From Microlunatus speluncae (GTDB lineage: Bacteria > Actinomycetota > Actinomycetes > Propionibacteriales > Propionibacteriaceae), in NCBI RefSeq assembly GCF_009299835.1, contig NZ_VKCZ01000007.1, forward strand, positions 290,827 through 354,826: 64,000 nt of DNA, written 5' to 3'. The position numbers and the translations under genes are program-made. Positions 50,828 through 60,972 of the stretch are shown in pieces. Numbering within the stretch: position 1 is the stretch's first letter; the number at the start of each line of letters is the position of its first letter. A model generated the notes under the pieces. The model made no database searches. It worked only from the letters and a program-made list of their open reading frames with translations, and was not told the DNA's origin.

Positions 50828-51958
50828 ATGCAGCGTCGCACCGTGTTGAAACTGGCCGCCGGAGTCGCCGGCGCCGCCGCCGTCGGATCGGCAGTCCGGG
50901 CCGGGTCAGCCGTCGCCGCCGGCCGGTTCACGGACCTGGCGGGCTGGCCGGTGGACGCGAGGTTCGACGCCATCGCGACCGGGCGGTCCGGCAGTTGGGC
51001 GATCGGGATGCAGCGACTGGCAGACCGGCCGGACGGCAGCTGGCAGCGCCGGGCCATCCTGCGCCGGCTGTGCGGCGGCCGCTGGGTTCCGGTGCCACTG
51101 CCGGACGATTTCGCCGCCTGGGCTCATGCCATCACCCCCGATCCGACCGGCGTCTGGATCGTCGCCGACCGCAACGAGCGTTCGCTGCCGGTCGCCGACG
51201 GTTCCATCGTGGTCGGACACCTCGGGCTCGACGGCCACTGGCGCACCCTGGACACGGACCGGTTGCCGGCCTATTGCGGGTTTTCGTCACTGGCGCTGAT
51301 CGACGGCCGGATCGAGCTGACGGGCTACGCGCCGACCGAGGGGGACGGCCGTCCGCGACCGTACTGCCTGACCCGACCGCTGCACGGAGCCGCATCGTGG
51401 ACCGAGCGCCCGGTCGAGGCGCCGGTCTGGGCCGGGGATGTCGTTCCGAGTCTGACGATCGGCGCGGGGACCACGGACTGGGCGACCGCCGACACCTGGC
51501 TGTTCCGTCGGTCCGGATCGGGCTGGGCCTTGGCCGAGGGGCCGCCCGGTGGCGAAGGCCAGGTGGCCTGGCAGGGTCCCTGCGCCGTCGGTGGCCGCTC
51601 CTTGTACCTCAGCACCGCGTATCCCGAGGCGGAAGTCCGCCATCGGCTGCATCGTCGGGTCGCCGGCACCTGGACCGAAGTGAAACTTCCCGCTGGGGTC
51701 GGGATCCACGCGTTCGTCCCGACCGCGGACGGTTGTTGGGCGTTCGGCGACCGGTACGTCCCGGAGCCGGAGGCCATCACGGCGATCGCGCTGTGGGTCG
51801 TCGGAGCGAAGGTGGTCCAGCGGATCGACGGCCCGGCGGGCGCCGCTGACGGTGCCTGCCGCGCCGACGGCAGAATCCTGGTCAGCGGCATCGTGCCCGA
51901 TCCGCGCGATCCGGAGTGGGGCGACTGGTTCGGCCACGCCTGGTCCCTGCGCGGCTGA
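50828..51958 (+). CDS. Tat-exported protein of unknown function
   Basis: 376-aa protein, not recognised. It has a Tat signal (MQRRTVLKLAAGVAGAAAVGSA) and a mature part with repeated blocks such as WAIGMQRL, WIVADRN, WATADTWLF, WAFGDRY, each about 50-70 residues apart, suggesting a beta-propeller. No lipobox. AGGAA precedes the ATG. Standing alone, next to the two-component system but convergent with it. Confidence 0.7.
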   Translation: MQRRTVLKLAAGVAGAAAVGSAVRAGSAVAAGRFTDLAGWPVDARFDAIATGRSGSWAIGMQRLADRPDGSWQRRAILRRLCGGRWVPVPLPDDFAAWAHAITPDPTGVWIVADRNERSLPVADGSIVVGHLGLDGHWRTLDTDRLPAYCGFSSLALIDGRIELTGYAPTEGDGRPRPYCLTRPLHGAASWTERPVEAPVWAGDVVPSLTIGAGTTDWATADTWLFRRSGSGWALAEGPPGGEGQVAWQGPCAVGGRSLYLSTAYPEAEVRHRLHRRVAGTWTEVKLPAGVGIHAFVPTADGCWAFGDRYVPEPEAITAIALWVVGAKVVQRIDGPAGAADGACRADGRILVSGIVPDPRDPEWGDWFGHAWSLRG

Positions 51959-52001
51959 TCACCGAAGGCCGCCTGATTCGTGCCCCGAACGAACAGACTC
52001 G

Positions 52002-53243
52002 TCAGGCGTACGTCAGCGGCCGCGCGGCGAGCGACACCGCGACCCGCAGCCCACCGCCGGACCGGGGCGTGAGCTCCAGCCGGCCGTCGTGGGCGGTGAC
52101 GATCGCGTTGACGACGGCCAGACCGAGCCCGTGCCCGGCGACCACGCCGACACCGCCGCGCCGGGTGCCGCGACGGAACGGCTCCAGCAGGCCGGGCAGG
52201 TCGGCGTCGGCGACAACCGGGCCGGTGTTGTCGACCATGATCACCGCCTGCCCGTTGTCGATCTTGGTCGTGACCGTCACCGTGCCGCCGGAAACGTTGT
52301 AGCGCAGGGCGTTCTCGACCAGGTTGCGGATCAGTTGCTCCAGCAGCAACGGGTCGCCGTGGGACGGGGCCGGACCCAGGTCGGTCCGGAGCGCGAGGCC
52401 GGAGGTGTCCGCGTCCTGCACCGCGGCGATGGCGGCGCGGGCCGTCTCGGCCAGATCGATCGGCTCGGCGTGCTCGATCCGGTTCTCGCTCTCGGCCAGC
52501 AACAACAGGCCGTCGATCAGCCGCGCGTTGGTCTCGACAACTTCCAGCAGCCGGTGGCCGAGTGCAACGGTGGCCGGCGCGGCACCCGGCCGGGTCGTCT
52601 CCAGCTCGATGATCGCCCGCTGCACGGCGAGCGGCGTGCGCAACTGGTGCGACGCGTTGGCGACGAAGTGGCGCTGGCCGTCGAAGGCCCGATCGAGCGA
52701 GTCGAGCATCGCGTCGAAGGCGGCAGCGAGCCGTTTCACCTCGTCGTCCGGGGCGGCGCCGGCGCCGACCGGCAACCCGATCCGGTCCTGCAGATTTCGT
52801 TGTGGGCCACGGGATCGGGCGATCCGTTCCGCCGTCGCCGTCATCAGATCGAGCGGGCGCAACCCGCGGCCGGCGATGATCCAGCCGCCCGCGCCGGCCG
52901 CGACGCCGACCACCAGCACCACGATGGCTCCCTGGGACAGCAGCGCGGTCAGCGCCGCGTCCCGCAACGCCGCTCGGTCCTGCTCCAGCTGGGTGATCAA
53001 CACGTCCAGCTCGACCCGGGTCCCGTCCGGCAGCAGGATGGTGGAGTCACCGCTCGCCGCGGCCCGATCCCGCAGCGCCTCGATCCGGGCCTCGGTAGCG
53101 TCGCTGCCCAGTTCCTGGTCCAGCCGCTGCCCGACCACGAGGTAGATGCCGGCCAAGATCAACGCGCCGGCGGCCAGGATCAGACCGCCGTACAGCAGCG
53201 TCAGCCGGCCCCGCAGCCCGATCCGCGGTCGTGGGTTGATCAT
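52002..53243 (-). CDS. OmpR-type sensor histidine kinase
   Basis: 413-aa membrane kinase with two transmembrane helices (residues about 14-38 and 100-122), a short extracytoplasmic loop, HAMP-like region, phospho-acceptor His in RHFVANASHQLRTPLAVQ, N-box NLVENALRYN and G-box GHGLGLAVVNAIV. ATG 53243 overlaps the response regulator stop (ATGA); longer versions are rejected. Functions with the regulator at 53240 and probably controls the efflux operon at 54136-57720. Confidence 0.92.
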   Translation of the reverse strand: MINPRPRIGLRGRLTLLYGGLILAAGALILAGIYLVVGQRLDQELGSDATEARIEALRDRAAASGDSTILLPDGTRVELDVLITQLEQDRAALRDAALTALLSQGAIVVLVVGVAAGAGGWIIAGRGLRPLDLMTATAERIARSRGPQRNLQDRIGLPVGAGAAPDDEVKRLAAAFDAMLDSLDRAFDGQRHFVANASHQLRTPLAVQRAIIELETTRPGAAPATVALGHRLLEVVETNARLIDGLLLLAESENRIEHAEPIDLAETARAAIAAVQDADTSGLALRTDLGPAPSHGDPLLLEQLIRNLVENALRYNVSGGTVTVTTKIDNGQAVIMVDNTGPVVADADLPGLLEPFRRGTRRGGVGVVAGHGLGLAVVNAIVTAHDGRLELTPRSGGGLRVAVSLAARPLTYA

Positions 53244-53905
53244 GGGATCCGGTAACCCACGCCCGGCACGGTCTCCAGCACCGGCGGCTCGCCGAGCTTG
53301 CGCCGCAGCTTCATCACCGTGACCCGGACCGTGTTGGTGAACGGGTCGATGTGCTCGTCCCAAACCTTGTCCAGCAGGGATTCGGCCGACACCACCGTGC
53401 CGCCGGCCCGGAGCAGCTCGCCGAGCACGGCGAACTCCTTGTTGGTCAGGCTGAGGCCGACGCCGTCCCGGGACGCCTCCCGGCGCCCGGCATCCCAGCA
53501 GATCCCGGACCGCTCGATCAGCGGCGCCACCGGAGCCGAGGTCCGGCGACACAGGGCGTGCACCCGGGCCGACAGCTCGAGGAACGCGAACGGCTTGACC
53601 AGATAGTCGTCGGCGCCGATCGCCAGCCCCTCGACCCGGGACCGGACCGCGGACGCCGCGGTGACCATCAGCACCCGGGTCGGCGACGCGGCCGCCACGA
53701 TCGTGCGACAGACCTCGTCGCCGGAGATGCCGGGCAGATCGCGATCGAGCACGATCACGTCGTAGTCGTACACGGCGATCCGTTCCAGCGCCCCCTCGCC
53801 GTCGTAAGAGATGTCCACCGCGAACGACTCGCGCCGCAGCCATTCGGCCATCGTGTCGGCCAGGACCGGCTCGTCCTCGACCACGAGTATCCGCACTCGT
53901 CTCAC
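53240..53905 (-). CDS. OmpR-type response regulator
   Basis: 221-aa regulator: receiver with VVEDEP, phospho-acceptor Asp in IVLDRDLPG, Lys in DDYLVKPF, then a winged-helix output domain (LTNKEFAVLGELLRAGG, TNTVRVTVMKLRRKLGEPPVLETVPGVGYRI). The ribosome site GAGGTGAG is close to the start. The intergenic DNA in front of it carries GATAACC direct repeats at 11-bp spacing, typical for tandem binding of such regulators. Confidence 0.93.
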   Translation of the reverse strand: MRRVRILVVEDEPVLADTMAEWLRRESFAVDISYDGEGALERIAVYDYDVIVLDRDLPGISGDEVCRTIVAAASPTRVLMVTAASAVRSRVEGLAIGADDYLVKPFAFLELSARVHALCRRTSAPVAPLIERSGICWDAGRREASRDGVGLSLTNKEFAVLGELLRAGGTVVSAESLLDKVWDEHIDPFTNTVRVTVMKLRRKLGEPPVLETVPGVGYRIP

Positions 53906-53941
53906 CTCATTTCGTCGCGACGCCGATTCTGCTGCACCTCA

Positions 53942-54076
53942 GATAACCGCGGGATAACCAGCCCGGCCTGTGCGGTTCCCGTGTGCCGGCTGTGAGTCCG
54001 GCGCCGCTTGTTCGTTGAGCCGCGCGCCGGATAACCGGCGGATAACCGGCGCCGCGGCGATTACGGCCCGGTTATC
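53942..54076. promoter_or_regulatory. GATAACC direct repeats, probable response-regulator sites
   Basis: GATAACC at 53942 and 53953 (11-bp spacing), again at 54030 and 54041 (11-bp spacing), and in inverted form (GGTTATC) at 54070-54076. The repeats lie between the divergent response regulator and the efflux operon. Confidence 0.7.
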
Positions 54077-54135
54077 CGCCAACGGCTCAACTGGATCCCG
54101 AGCGGTGATCGTCACCGCGACCAGGAGGAGTCACG

Positions 54136-54732
54136 ATGAAGATCACGACCAGCACACCGCGGGCCCTGTCGGGTGCCCTGATCGCGTTGATCATGGCCGC
54201 CGGGATGCTGCTCGCGGCCTGTACGCCCGGCACCGACACCAGCGGCGGCATCCCGACCGCCGGCCCGCCCAGTTCCAGCCAGCCGCCTTCCGGCGCGCCC
54301 GGCTCCGAGTCACCCGGCACGGAGGCTCCCGACTCCGAGGCTCCGGAGTCGCCGAAGGAGTCACAGAGCCCGGATGCGTACGCCTACGCCGCCTGCATGC
54401 GGGACCACGGCATCGACATGGCCGATCCCGATCCGCAGACCGGACTGCCGACCGTCGGCGACGGGGTCGATCCGGAGAGCGCCGCGTTCAAGGAGGCTCA
54501 TCAGGCATGCGGTGACCTGCTGCCGGGCGGCATCCGCGGCCAGAGCGACGACACCGGGATCGACAGCTATCTGGAATTCGCCAAGTGCATGCGGGAGAAC
54601 GGCATGCCGGACTTCCCCGATCCGCAGCCGGGCAGCGGCCAGGGCATGTTCCCGGGCACCGACCGCAACGATCCCGCCTTCGGCAAGGCCTCCGAGGCCT
54701 GCCAGCACATCCTCGCCGGGAACGACCAATGA
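54136..54732 (+). CDS. Lipoprotein with duplicated Cys motif, efflux-linked
   Basis: 198-aa exported lipoprotein. Signal with lipobox LLAAC (Cys at about residue 28), then a Ser/Pro/Glu-rich linker to about residue 78, then two copies of a motif: ACMRDHGIDMADPDPQTG and KCMRENGMPDFPDPQPG, with an extra Cys after each copy (QACGDLLPGG, EACQHIL). Four conserved Cys could form disulfides or bind metal. First gene of an efflux operon. Function unknown; CMR(D/E)xG-type repeats recur in actinobacterial exporter operons as far as I recall. Confidence 0.8.
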   Translation: MKITTSTPRALSGALIALIMAAGMLLAACTPGTDTSGGIPTAGPPSSSQPPSGAPGSESPGTEAPDSEAPESPKESQSPDAYAYAACMRDHGIDMADPDPQTGLPTVGDGVDPESAAFKEAHQACGDLLPGGIRGQSDDTGIDSYLEFAKCMRENGMPDFPDPQPGSGQGMFPGTDRNDPAFGKASEACQHILAGNDQ

Positions 54733-55777
54733 GCCGCGGAGTGCGCCGGCTGTTGATCGCCGGCGCGGTGCTGGCGACCGGAGCGATCGTCGCCGCCGCG
54801 GCGATCGGCTTCGGCGGCACGGTGCCGCAGGTCGAGGCCTCGAGCACCGGCCTGCCGCCGGCGACGGCCAAGATCACCGAGGGCACCCTGACCCAGACCC
54901 AGTCGGTCAGCGGCACGCTGTCGTACGGGCCGGCGAAGACCCTGACCGGCAAGGCCGACGGCACGATCACCTGGCTGCCGGCACCGGGCTCGGTGATCAA
55001 GGCCGGCGACCCGCTCTACAAGATCGACAACGATCCGGTGCTGCTGTTCACCGGCAAGCTGCCGCCCTACCGCACACTGAGCGAGGGCGACAAGGGGCCG
55101 GACGTGAAGCAACTGGAGAAGAACCTGACCGCGATGGGCTACGACGGCATCGACGTCGACTCCTACTTCGGCTCGTCCACCACCGAAGCCGTCTACGACT
55201 GGCAGGATGATCATGGTCTGCCGGAGAACGGCGAGGTCGGGCCGGGCCAGCTCGCGGTCAGCACCGGACCGGTCCGGATCGCCGAGGTCAAGACCTCGGT
55301 CGGTGCCGGGCTGGCTCCCGGGGCCGAGGTGATCACCTACACCGGGACCGAGCGGGTGGTCGAGATCGCCCTGGCCGTGGACAAGCAGCAGTTCGTCGAG
55401 GTCGGCAATCCGGCCACCGTCGTGCTGCCGAACGGCTCGAAGGTCAAGGGCACGGTGAGCGACATCGGCGCCGTGGCCAGCACCGACGCCGACGGCAACA
55501 CCACGATCCCGGTCACCGTGTCGATCAAGGACCAGAAGGCCCTCGGCACCCTCGAGGCCGCGCCGGTCACCGTGCAGTTGATCACCGGCAAGGCGTCGAA
55601 CGTGCTGATCGTCCCGGTCACCGCACTGGTCGCGCTGGCCGGTGGCGGCTACGGCGTGCAGGTGGTCTCCGGCGGCCAGGTCGACTACGTCGCGGTGAAG
55701 ACCGGGATGTTCGCCGGCGGGATGGTGCAGATCAGCGGCGCCGGCATCGCGGCCGGCACGGTCGTCGGGGTGGCGTC

Positions 55778-55781
<4 letters not shown>
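54729..55781 (+). CDS. MacA-like periplasmic adaptor with peptidoglycan-binding domain
   Basis: 350-aa secreted or membrane-anchored adaptor. An N-terminal hydrophobic helix (residues 8-27) is followed by a biotinyl-lipoyl-like region, a PG_binding_1 domain inserted at about residues 118-175 ([21 protein letters not shown]), and a beta-barrel C-terminal part. It links the inner-membrane MacB-like exporter to the cell wall. ATGA overlap with the lipoprotein gene. Confidence 0.88.
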
Positions 55782-56481
<700 letters not shown>

Positions 56482-56485
<4 letters not shown>

Positions 56486-57720
56486 TCACCACGACCATGA
56501 TCACCAACGATCCCCCGCAGCAGCGCCGGCTGACACCGGCCCGGTTGAGTCCCGGTGATCTGATCCGGGTCGGCGGTGCCGGGCTGCGGGCCCGGCCAAC
56601 CCGGATCCTGCTCTCGGCGCTGGGCATCGCCATCGGCATCGCCGCGATGATCTCGGTGATCGGCATCTCCAGCTCCAGCCGGGAGGACTTCAACCGCCAG
56701 ATCGCCGAGCTCGGCACCAACCTGCTGACCGTCAGTCCGGGGCAGAACCTGTTCGGTGATCAGTCGCACCTGCCGGTCGAGTCGACCGTCATGATCGACA
56801 ACATCGGTCCGGTCGAATCGGTCAGCGCCACCGGGGTGATCGCCGGCGCGAAGGTCTATCGCAACGATCAGGTGCCGGCGGCGCAGTCGGGCGGGATCAG
56901 CGTCGTCGCGGCCAAGCCCGACCTGCTCGACACCCTCGGCGGAAAGCTGGTGGCCGGCTCCTTCCTCAACCCCGCAACGGAGAAGTATCCGGCCGTCGTG
57001 CTCGGCGCGACCGCCGCCGAGCGGCTCGGCGTCGGCTCGGTCGGCCCCGATCAACAGGTCTTCCTCGGCGGCCAGTGGTTCACCGTGATCGGCATCCTCG
57101 CCCCGGTCACCCTGTCACCGGAGTTCGACACGGCCGCGATCGTCGGCTGGACCAGCGCGATCGAGTTGCTCGGCTTCGACGGCTACCCGACGACGATCTA
57201 CACCCGGGCCGAGCAGCCGTACGTCGAAGAGGTCCAGGCCGTGCTCGGCAACACCGCGAATCCGGCGGCGCCGAACGAGGTCGACGTGTCCCGGCCGTCC
57301 GACGCACTGGCCGCGCAGCAGGCCGCGGACACGACCCTGAGCAGCCTCCTCCTCGGGCTCGGTTCGGTCGCTCTGCTGGTCGGCGGGATCGGTGTAGCGA
57401 ACACGATGGTGATCTCCGTGCTGGAACGCCGCGGCGAAATCGGTCTGCGTCGCTCCCTCGGCGCCACCCGCGGGAGCATCCGGGCCCAGTTCCTGGCCGA
57501 GGCCCTGCTGCTGTCCGCGATCGGCGGCACCGCCGGGCTGCTGCTCGGCATCGGCGTGACCGCGCTTTATGCCGGGCTGCAGGGCTGGCCGACCGTGGTG
57601 CCGCCGTGGGCGATGGCGCTCGGGCTCGGCGCAACCCTGGTGATCGGCTGCCTGGCCGGGCTCTATCCGGCCGTACGGGCCTCCCGGTTGTCCCCGACCG
57701 AGGCGCTGACCGCGCCATGA
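56482..57720 (+). CDS. MacB/FtsX-type ABC permease
   Basis: 412-aa permease: one N-terminal helix ([22 protein letters not shown]), a large extracytoplasmic MacB_PCD domain, and three C-terminal helices ending [22 protein letters not shown]. Works with the ATPase and adaptor in an exporter for antibiotic, peptide or envelope lipid. Its family terminus is the pattern also seen in the remnant at 21421. Confidence 0.92.
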
Positions 57721-57754
57721 TCATCACCACGAGGGTTGATCGGGACCAGAAACA

Positions 57755-57774
57755 TATATACGATCACGTATCTA
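57755..57774. promoter_or_regulatory. TATATACG-N4-CGTATCTA operator
   Basis: 8-4-8 palindrome with one mismatch, 21 bp before the DUF6204 start. The same motif, perfect, lies at 60973-60992 over the amidase promoter. Confidence 0.65.
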
Positions 57775-57795
57775 AATGTCGACGGGAGGCCAGCC

Positions 57796-58152
57796 GTGGA
57801 TCGCCGCACGTACCGGGTAATTGCCCGGAGTCGCTTCGGCGCCCTCACCGAGCGGCAGCGGCAGCAACTCCTGGCCGAGGCGGACCGGCACACTGTGCTC
57901 AACGCCGAGTTCACGGAGCCGGGCACCCTGAGCTACGAGCCGGCCCTGCACTCCTGGGTCGCGCGGGTGCAGGTCGTGACGCGGGAGGAAGGCATCGAGG
58001 ACGCGGATGCCCTGGCCGAGTTGATCGCCCGGGATCGGGTCGCCGCGCTGTTGGCCCGGTTCGGCCTCGTCCCCGGCGACCTGCAGCTCGGTTCCAGCTG
58101 CCTCGAGGATGTCAAGATCAACCGGAAGGGCCGAGCGAGGTCCGGCCGGTGA
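57796..58152 (+). CDS. DUF6204-family protein
   Basis: 118-aa protein matching the short DUF6204 family as I recall it: TYRVIARSRFGALTERQRQQLLAEADRH, then AEFTEPGTLSYEPALHSWVARVQVV. The role is unknown. GTG at 57796 has GGGAGG at the right distance. The stop overlaps the next TetR gene as GTGA, so regulator and DUF6204 protein are made together; such pairs are frequent in actinobacteria. Confidence 0.72.
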   Translation: MDRRTYRVIARSRFGALTERQRQQLLAEADRHTVLNAEFTEPGTLSYEPALHSWVARVQVVTREEGIEDADALAELIARDRVAALLARFGLVPGDLQLGSSCLEDVKINRKGRARSGR

Positions 58153-58751
58153 TCAGCCGGCGCGGCAGACGCACCCAGGCCGAACGCCGGGCCGAGACCC
58201 GGCAGGACCTGATCACCGCCGCGGTGCGGCTGTGGGCGGAGCGGCCGATCAGCGACGTCTCGCTCGACCTGCTGGCCGACACCGCCGGCTATTCGCGCGG
58301 AGCCTTCCACGGCAACTTCGCCGACAAGGACGAACTCGTCGAGGCAGTCCGGGATTCCCTGGTCGAGCAGGCGGCGAACCTAATCAACCACTCCGTCGAC
58401 GCCGAGGCGGATCCCCTCGCCGCCCTCGGCGACTACATGCGGTCCACCGCGGCCTACGTGGCCGCGCAGCCGGCGCAGACCCGGGCCCTGGTCGCGATCA
58501 GCCGCTACCAGGAAGCCCATCGCCCGCTGTCGTACGCCGATCGCGCCGCGGTCGGAGCCGCGCCGATCGAGGAACTGCTCCGTCGGGGCATCAAGTCCGG
58601 CACGATCCGCCAGCTCGACGTGACCCTGACCGCCCGGGTGATCCAGTCGGCCCTGGACACCCTGGTGCTCACCGACCCGCCGGCCGACCCCGTGGCCGTC
58701 GGCGACCAACTGGCCACCCTGTTCACCGCCGCCGTACGCGCCAACCCCTGA
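58149..58751 (+). CDS. TetR-family regulator
   Basis: 200-aa TetR regulator; helix-turn-helix LDLLADTAGYSRGAFHGNFADKDELV at about residues 38-63. It follows the DUF6204 gene with a GTGA overlap. Probable binding sites: the operator before its own operon (57755) and the same motif in front of the amidase (60973). The ligand is unknown. Confidence 0.88.
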   Translation: MISRRGRRTQAERRAETRQDLITAAVRLWAERPISDVSLDLLADTAGYSRGAFHGNFADKDELVEAVRDSLVEQAANLINHSVDAEADPLAALGDYMRSTAAYVAAQPAQTRALVAISRYQEAHRPLSYADRAAVGAAPIEELLRRGIKSGTIRQLDVTLTARVIQSALDTLVLTDPPADPVAVGDQLATLFTAAVRANP

Positions 58752-59566
58752 CCCTGGATCCACCGATCGGACGCACCCGCCAGAAGGAGCCCGGTTCGGC
58801 CAGGTGCCTTGGCCAAGCGCTGCGTCGAGAGTGACCTTATCCACCTGAAATCTGCGAACCCGGGTGGAAAAGGTCACACTCGATGGCTGCCGGACCGGAA
58901 GCCGGATGACGCTACGCCACCGACGCCGAACCCTGCCCCCGAGGATCGAGATCACCGACCTCACCCGCCGGCGGGCGGCGAGTGGACTGTTCGGCCAGCT
59001 TCCAGACGCAGATCCGCGGCCAAAGCGTCCACTCGCGGAGTGCAGTCGAAACCCAGCGCATAACCGGTCCTCGGCCGCGATCCCGGCCGACCGCAAATCC
59101 CGCCCGTCCTTGGCGCGTCTTGTCCGGCAACCCCAGGCGAGGGCAACTCCCGACCAGCCCTTCGACAGAACTCAGGGACCGAAACCAGCGACCGCCTTCG
59201 CCAACCCTGGACGCGGCCACGGCTCCAAGATCATCGGTGGATTCGGGCTGAACCTGCGGGCCGCTCGCTCCCCGGGCCTGCCGAAGGGGCGGTCAGTCGG
59301 TGCCCTCCTCGGGTTCGGCCTGACGGTGGACCGATGTCGCAGATCTGACAATGGTTCGCGAAATCGTGCCGAAATAGGGCAATCCGGCCAACGGTTGTCA
59401 GATCTGCGACATGAGTGCACCGACACCCCGGCCGGCCGCCCCCGGGAGAGGCGCACGGACCTGGCTGGCCCTTCGACAGGCTCAGCGAACGGAACCAGCG
59501 TCAGCCCTGCCCGCCGAGCTGGGGAGGTGACACCACAGCTCCAAGATCACCGGTGGATCCAGGGCC
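58752..59566. other. Gene-free stretch with stacked palindromes
   Basis: 815 bp without a convincing gene. It holds a 21-bp-arm inverted repeat with two mismatches at 58825-58883 (TCGAGAGTGACCTTATCCACC arm), palindrome H5 at 59334-59412, and CTTCGACA-type repeats near 59158, 59469 and 59565. Long open frames here have atypical Arg/Pro composition and no homology I recognise. Confidence 0.7.
59334..59412. repeat. Palindrome H5 (18-bp perfect arms)
   Basis: ATGTCGCAGATCTGACAA and its complement around a 43-nt loop. The inner half TTGTCAGA is the core shared with palindromes H2 and H3; H1 has CTGTCAGA. Confidence 0.8.
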
Positions 59567-60964
59567 TCAGGGAACGAACGGGCAGGGCGGCATGGTGCCT
59601 CCTCGCTCGATCACCGCGGCGGCGGCCAGGCAGTCGTCCTCCCGGAAGGCACGGCCGATCAGTTGGACGCCGGTCGGCAGGCCGTCGGCGAGGCCGGTCG
59701 GCACGGCGACCGCGGGCAGTCCGGCACAGGTACTGATCACGTTCAGCGCCATCGCCCGGCCATAGCGTTCGTTCGCCGTGGCCGATTTCCGTTCCTCGTC
59801 GGGATAGGGAGCTTGATCGGCGTAGACCGGGCCGAGGACCAGCTCGTGATCGCGGCCGAACTCCGCCCAGGCCCGGCGGATCCCGTGCAGGGCGGCGGTC
59901 GCCGCGATGTACTCCGGCAAGGTGCCCGGCGGCCGCCGGGCCATCGCGAACTCCTGGTAGCGGCGATCCTCCGGCGCCAGCACGGACCTGATCCGCTCCC
60001 AGCCGAGCCCGAACTCGGTGTTGATCAAGACACCGAAGGTTTCCAGCGCCGCCGCCTGAGCCGGCAGCTCGGTGACCTCGCGCACCTCGAAGCCGGCGCT
60101 GATCAACAACGCGGCCGCGATGTCCAGGGCCGAGTCGACCGCCGGCGCCAGGCCGACACCACCGGGGTCCCTGATCAAGGCGACCCGACCGGGCCCGTCC
60201 GAGCCGAGCTCGGCCGGGATCGGCAGCGCCCGCGGATCGACCGGGTCGGCCCCACTGAGCACTCGGTGGACGAGCCCGAGGTCCTCGACCGTCGCGGCGA
60301 TCGGACCGTCGACCGGGAAGAGCTGGGCCGCCAGGGTGGGCTCGTCCGGCCCGATCCGGTGATCGGCGGGATAGCGCCCGGTGCTCGGTTTGAGCGCCGC
60401 GACACCGCAGAAGTTGGCTGGCAGGCGGAGCGATCCGGCCGAGTCGTTGCCGAGCCCGATGGCGGCCAGGCCGCTCGCGACGGCCGCGGCATCGCCGCCG
60501 CTGGAGCCGCCCGGCGTCCGCTCCGGATCCCAGGGATTCCTGGTGCTGCCGAACAGTTCGCTCCGGGTGTGCATGCCGGCCAGGGTCAGCGTCGGCATGT
60601 TGCTGTGGCCGATGATCACCGCGTCGGCCCGGCGGAGCCGAGCCACCGGCGGAGCATCGTGATCTGCCCGATGATCACGGAGGAATCGGGCACCGTGGGT
60701 GGTCGCCAGGCCGCGCACCGCGATGCTCTCCTTCACCGTGATCGGTACTCCGGCCAGTGGCCCGAGCACCTCGCCTCGATCGCGGCGCGCATCGAGCTCG
60801 GCGGCAGCTGCACGGGCATCGTCGGCCAATTGCGTGATCGCGGTGATCTTGGGATTGATCAACTCGATCGTGGCCAGCCGAGCCTCGATGAGCTCACGCG
60901 CCGAGATCTCTCCGCCGCGCACGGCCGCGGCGAGCTCAGTCGCCGTCACTCTGTTCCGGGTCAT
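59567..60964 (-). CDS. Amidase-signature family enzyme
   Basis: 465-aa amidase. The Ser-cisSer-Lys triad is visible: Lys in PITVKESIAV, cis-Ser in GGSSGG, nucleophile Ser in GNDSAGSLRLPA. Hydrolyses an amide; the substrate is not evident, and it is not the GatA type by context. The final codons and stop are supplied by a CTTCGACA-type repeat (stop in CCCTGAG). The ATG has a perfect TATAAT 6 nt upstream (60971-60976), overlapped by the operator at 60973. Confidence 0.9.
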   Translation of the reverse strand: MTRNRVTATELAAAVRGGEISARELIEARLATIELINPKITAITQLADDARAAAAELDARRDRGEVLGPLAGVPITVKESIAVRGLATTHGARFLRDHRADHDAPPVARLRRADAVIIGHSNMPTLTLAGMHTRSELFGSTRNPWDPERTPGGSSGGDAAAVASGLAAIGLGNDSAGSLRLPANFCGVAALKPSTGRYPADHRIGPDEPTLAAQLFPVDGPIAATVEDLGLVHRVLSGADPVDPRALPIPAELGSDGPGRVALIRDPGGVGLAPAVDSALDIAAALLISAGFEVREVTELPAQAAALETFGVLINTEFGLGWERIRSVLAPEDRRYQEFAMARRPPGTLPEYIAATAALHGIRRAWAEFGRDHELVLGPVYADQAPYPDEERKSATANERYGRAMALNVISTCAGLPAVAVPTGLADGLPTGVQLIGRAFREDDCLAAAAVIERGGTMPPCPFVP

Positions 60965-60972
60965 AACACTAT

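Noticed and set aside
49110..50849. 579-aa open frame on the plus strand over the SDR and DinB-like genes
   Set aside because: Both minus-strand genes have complete catalytic motifs; the antisense frame has none.
51852..53255. 467-aa plus-strand open frame over the OmpR-type kinase
   Set aside because: The kinase has all motifs on the minus strand; the other frame is low-complexity.
58864..59736. 290-aa plus-strand open frame in the repeat-rich gap
   Set aside because: Spans two inverted repeats and part of the amidase antisense; composition atypical, no domain recognised.
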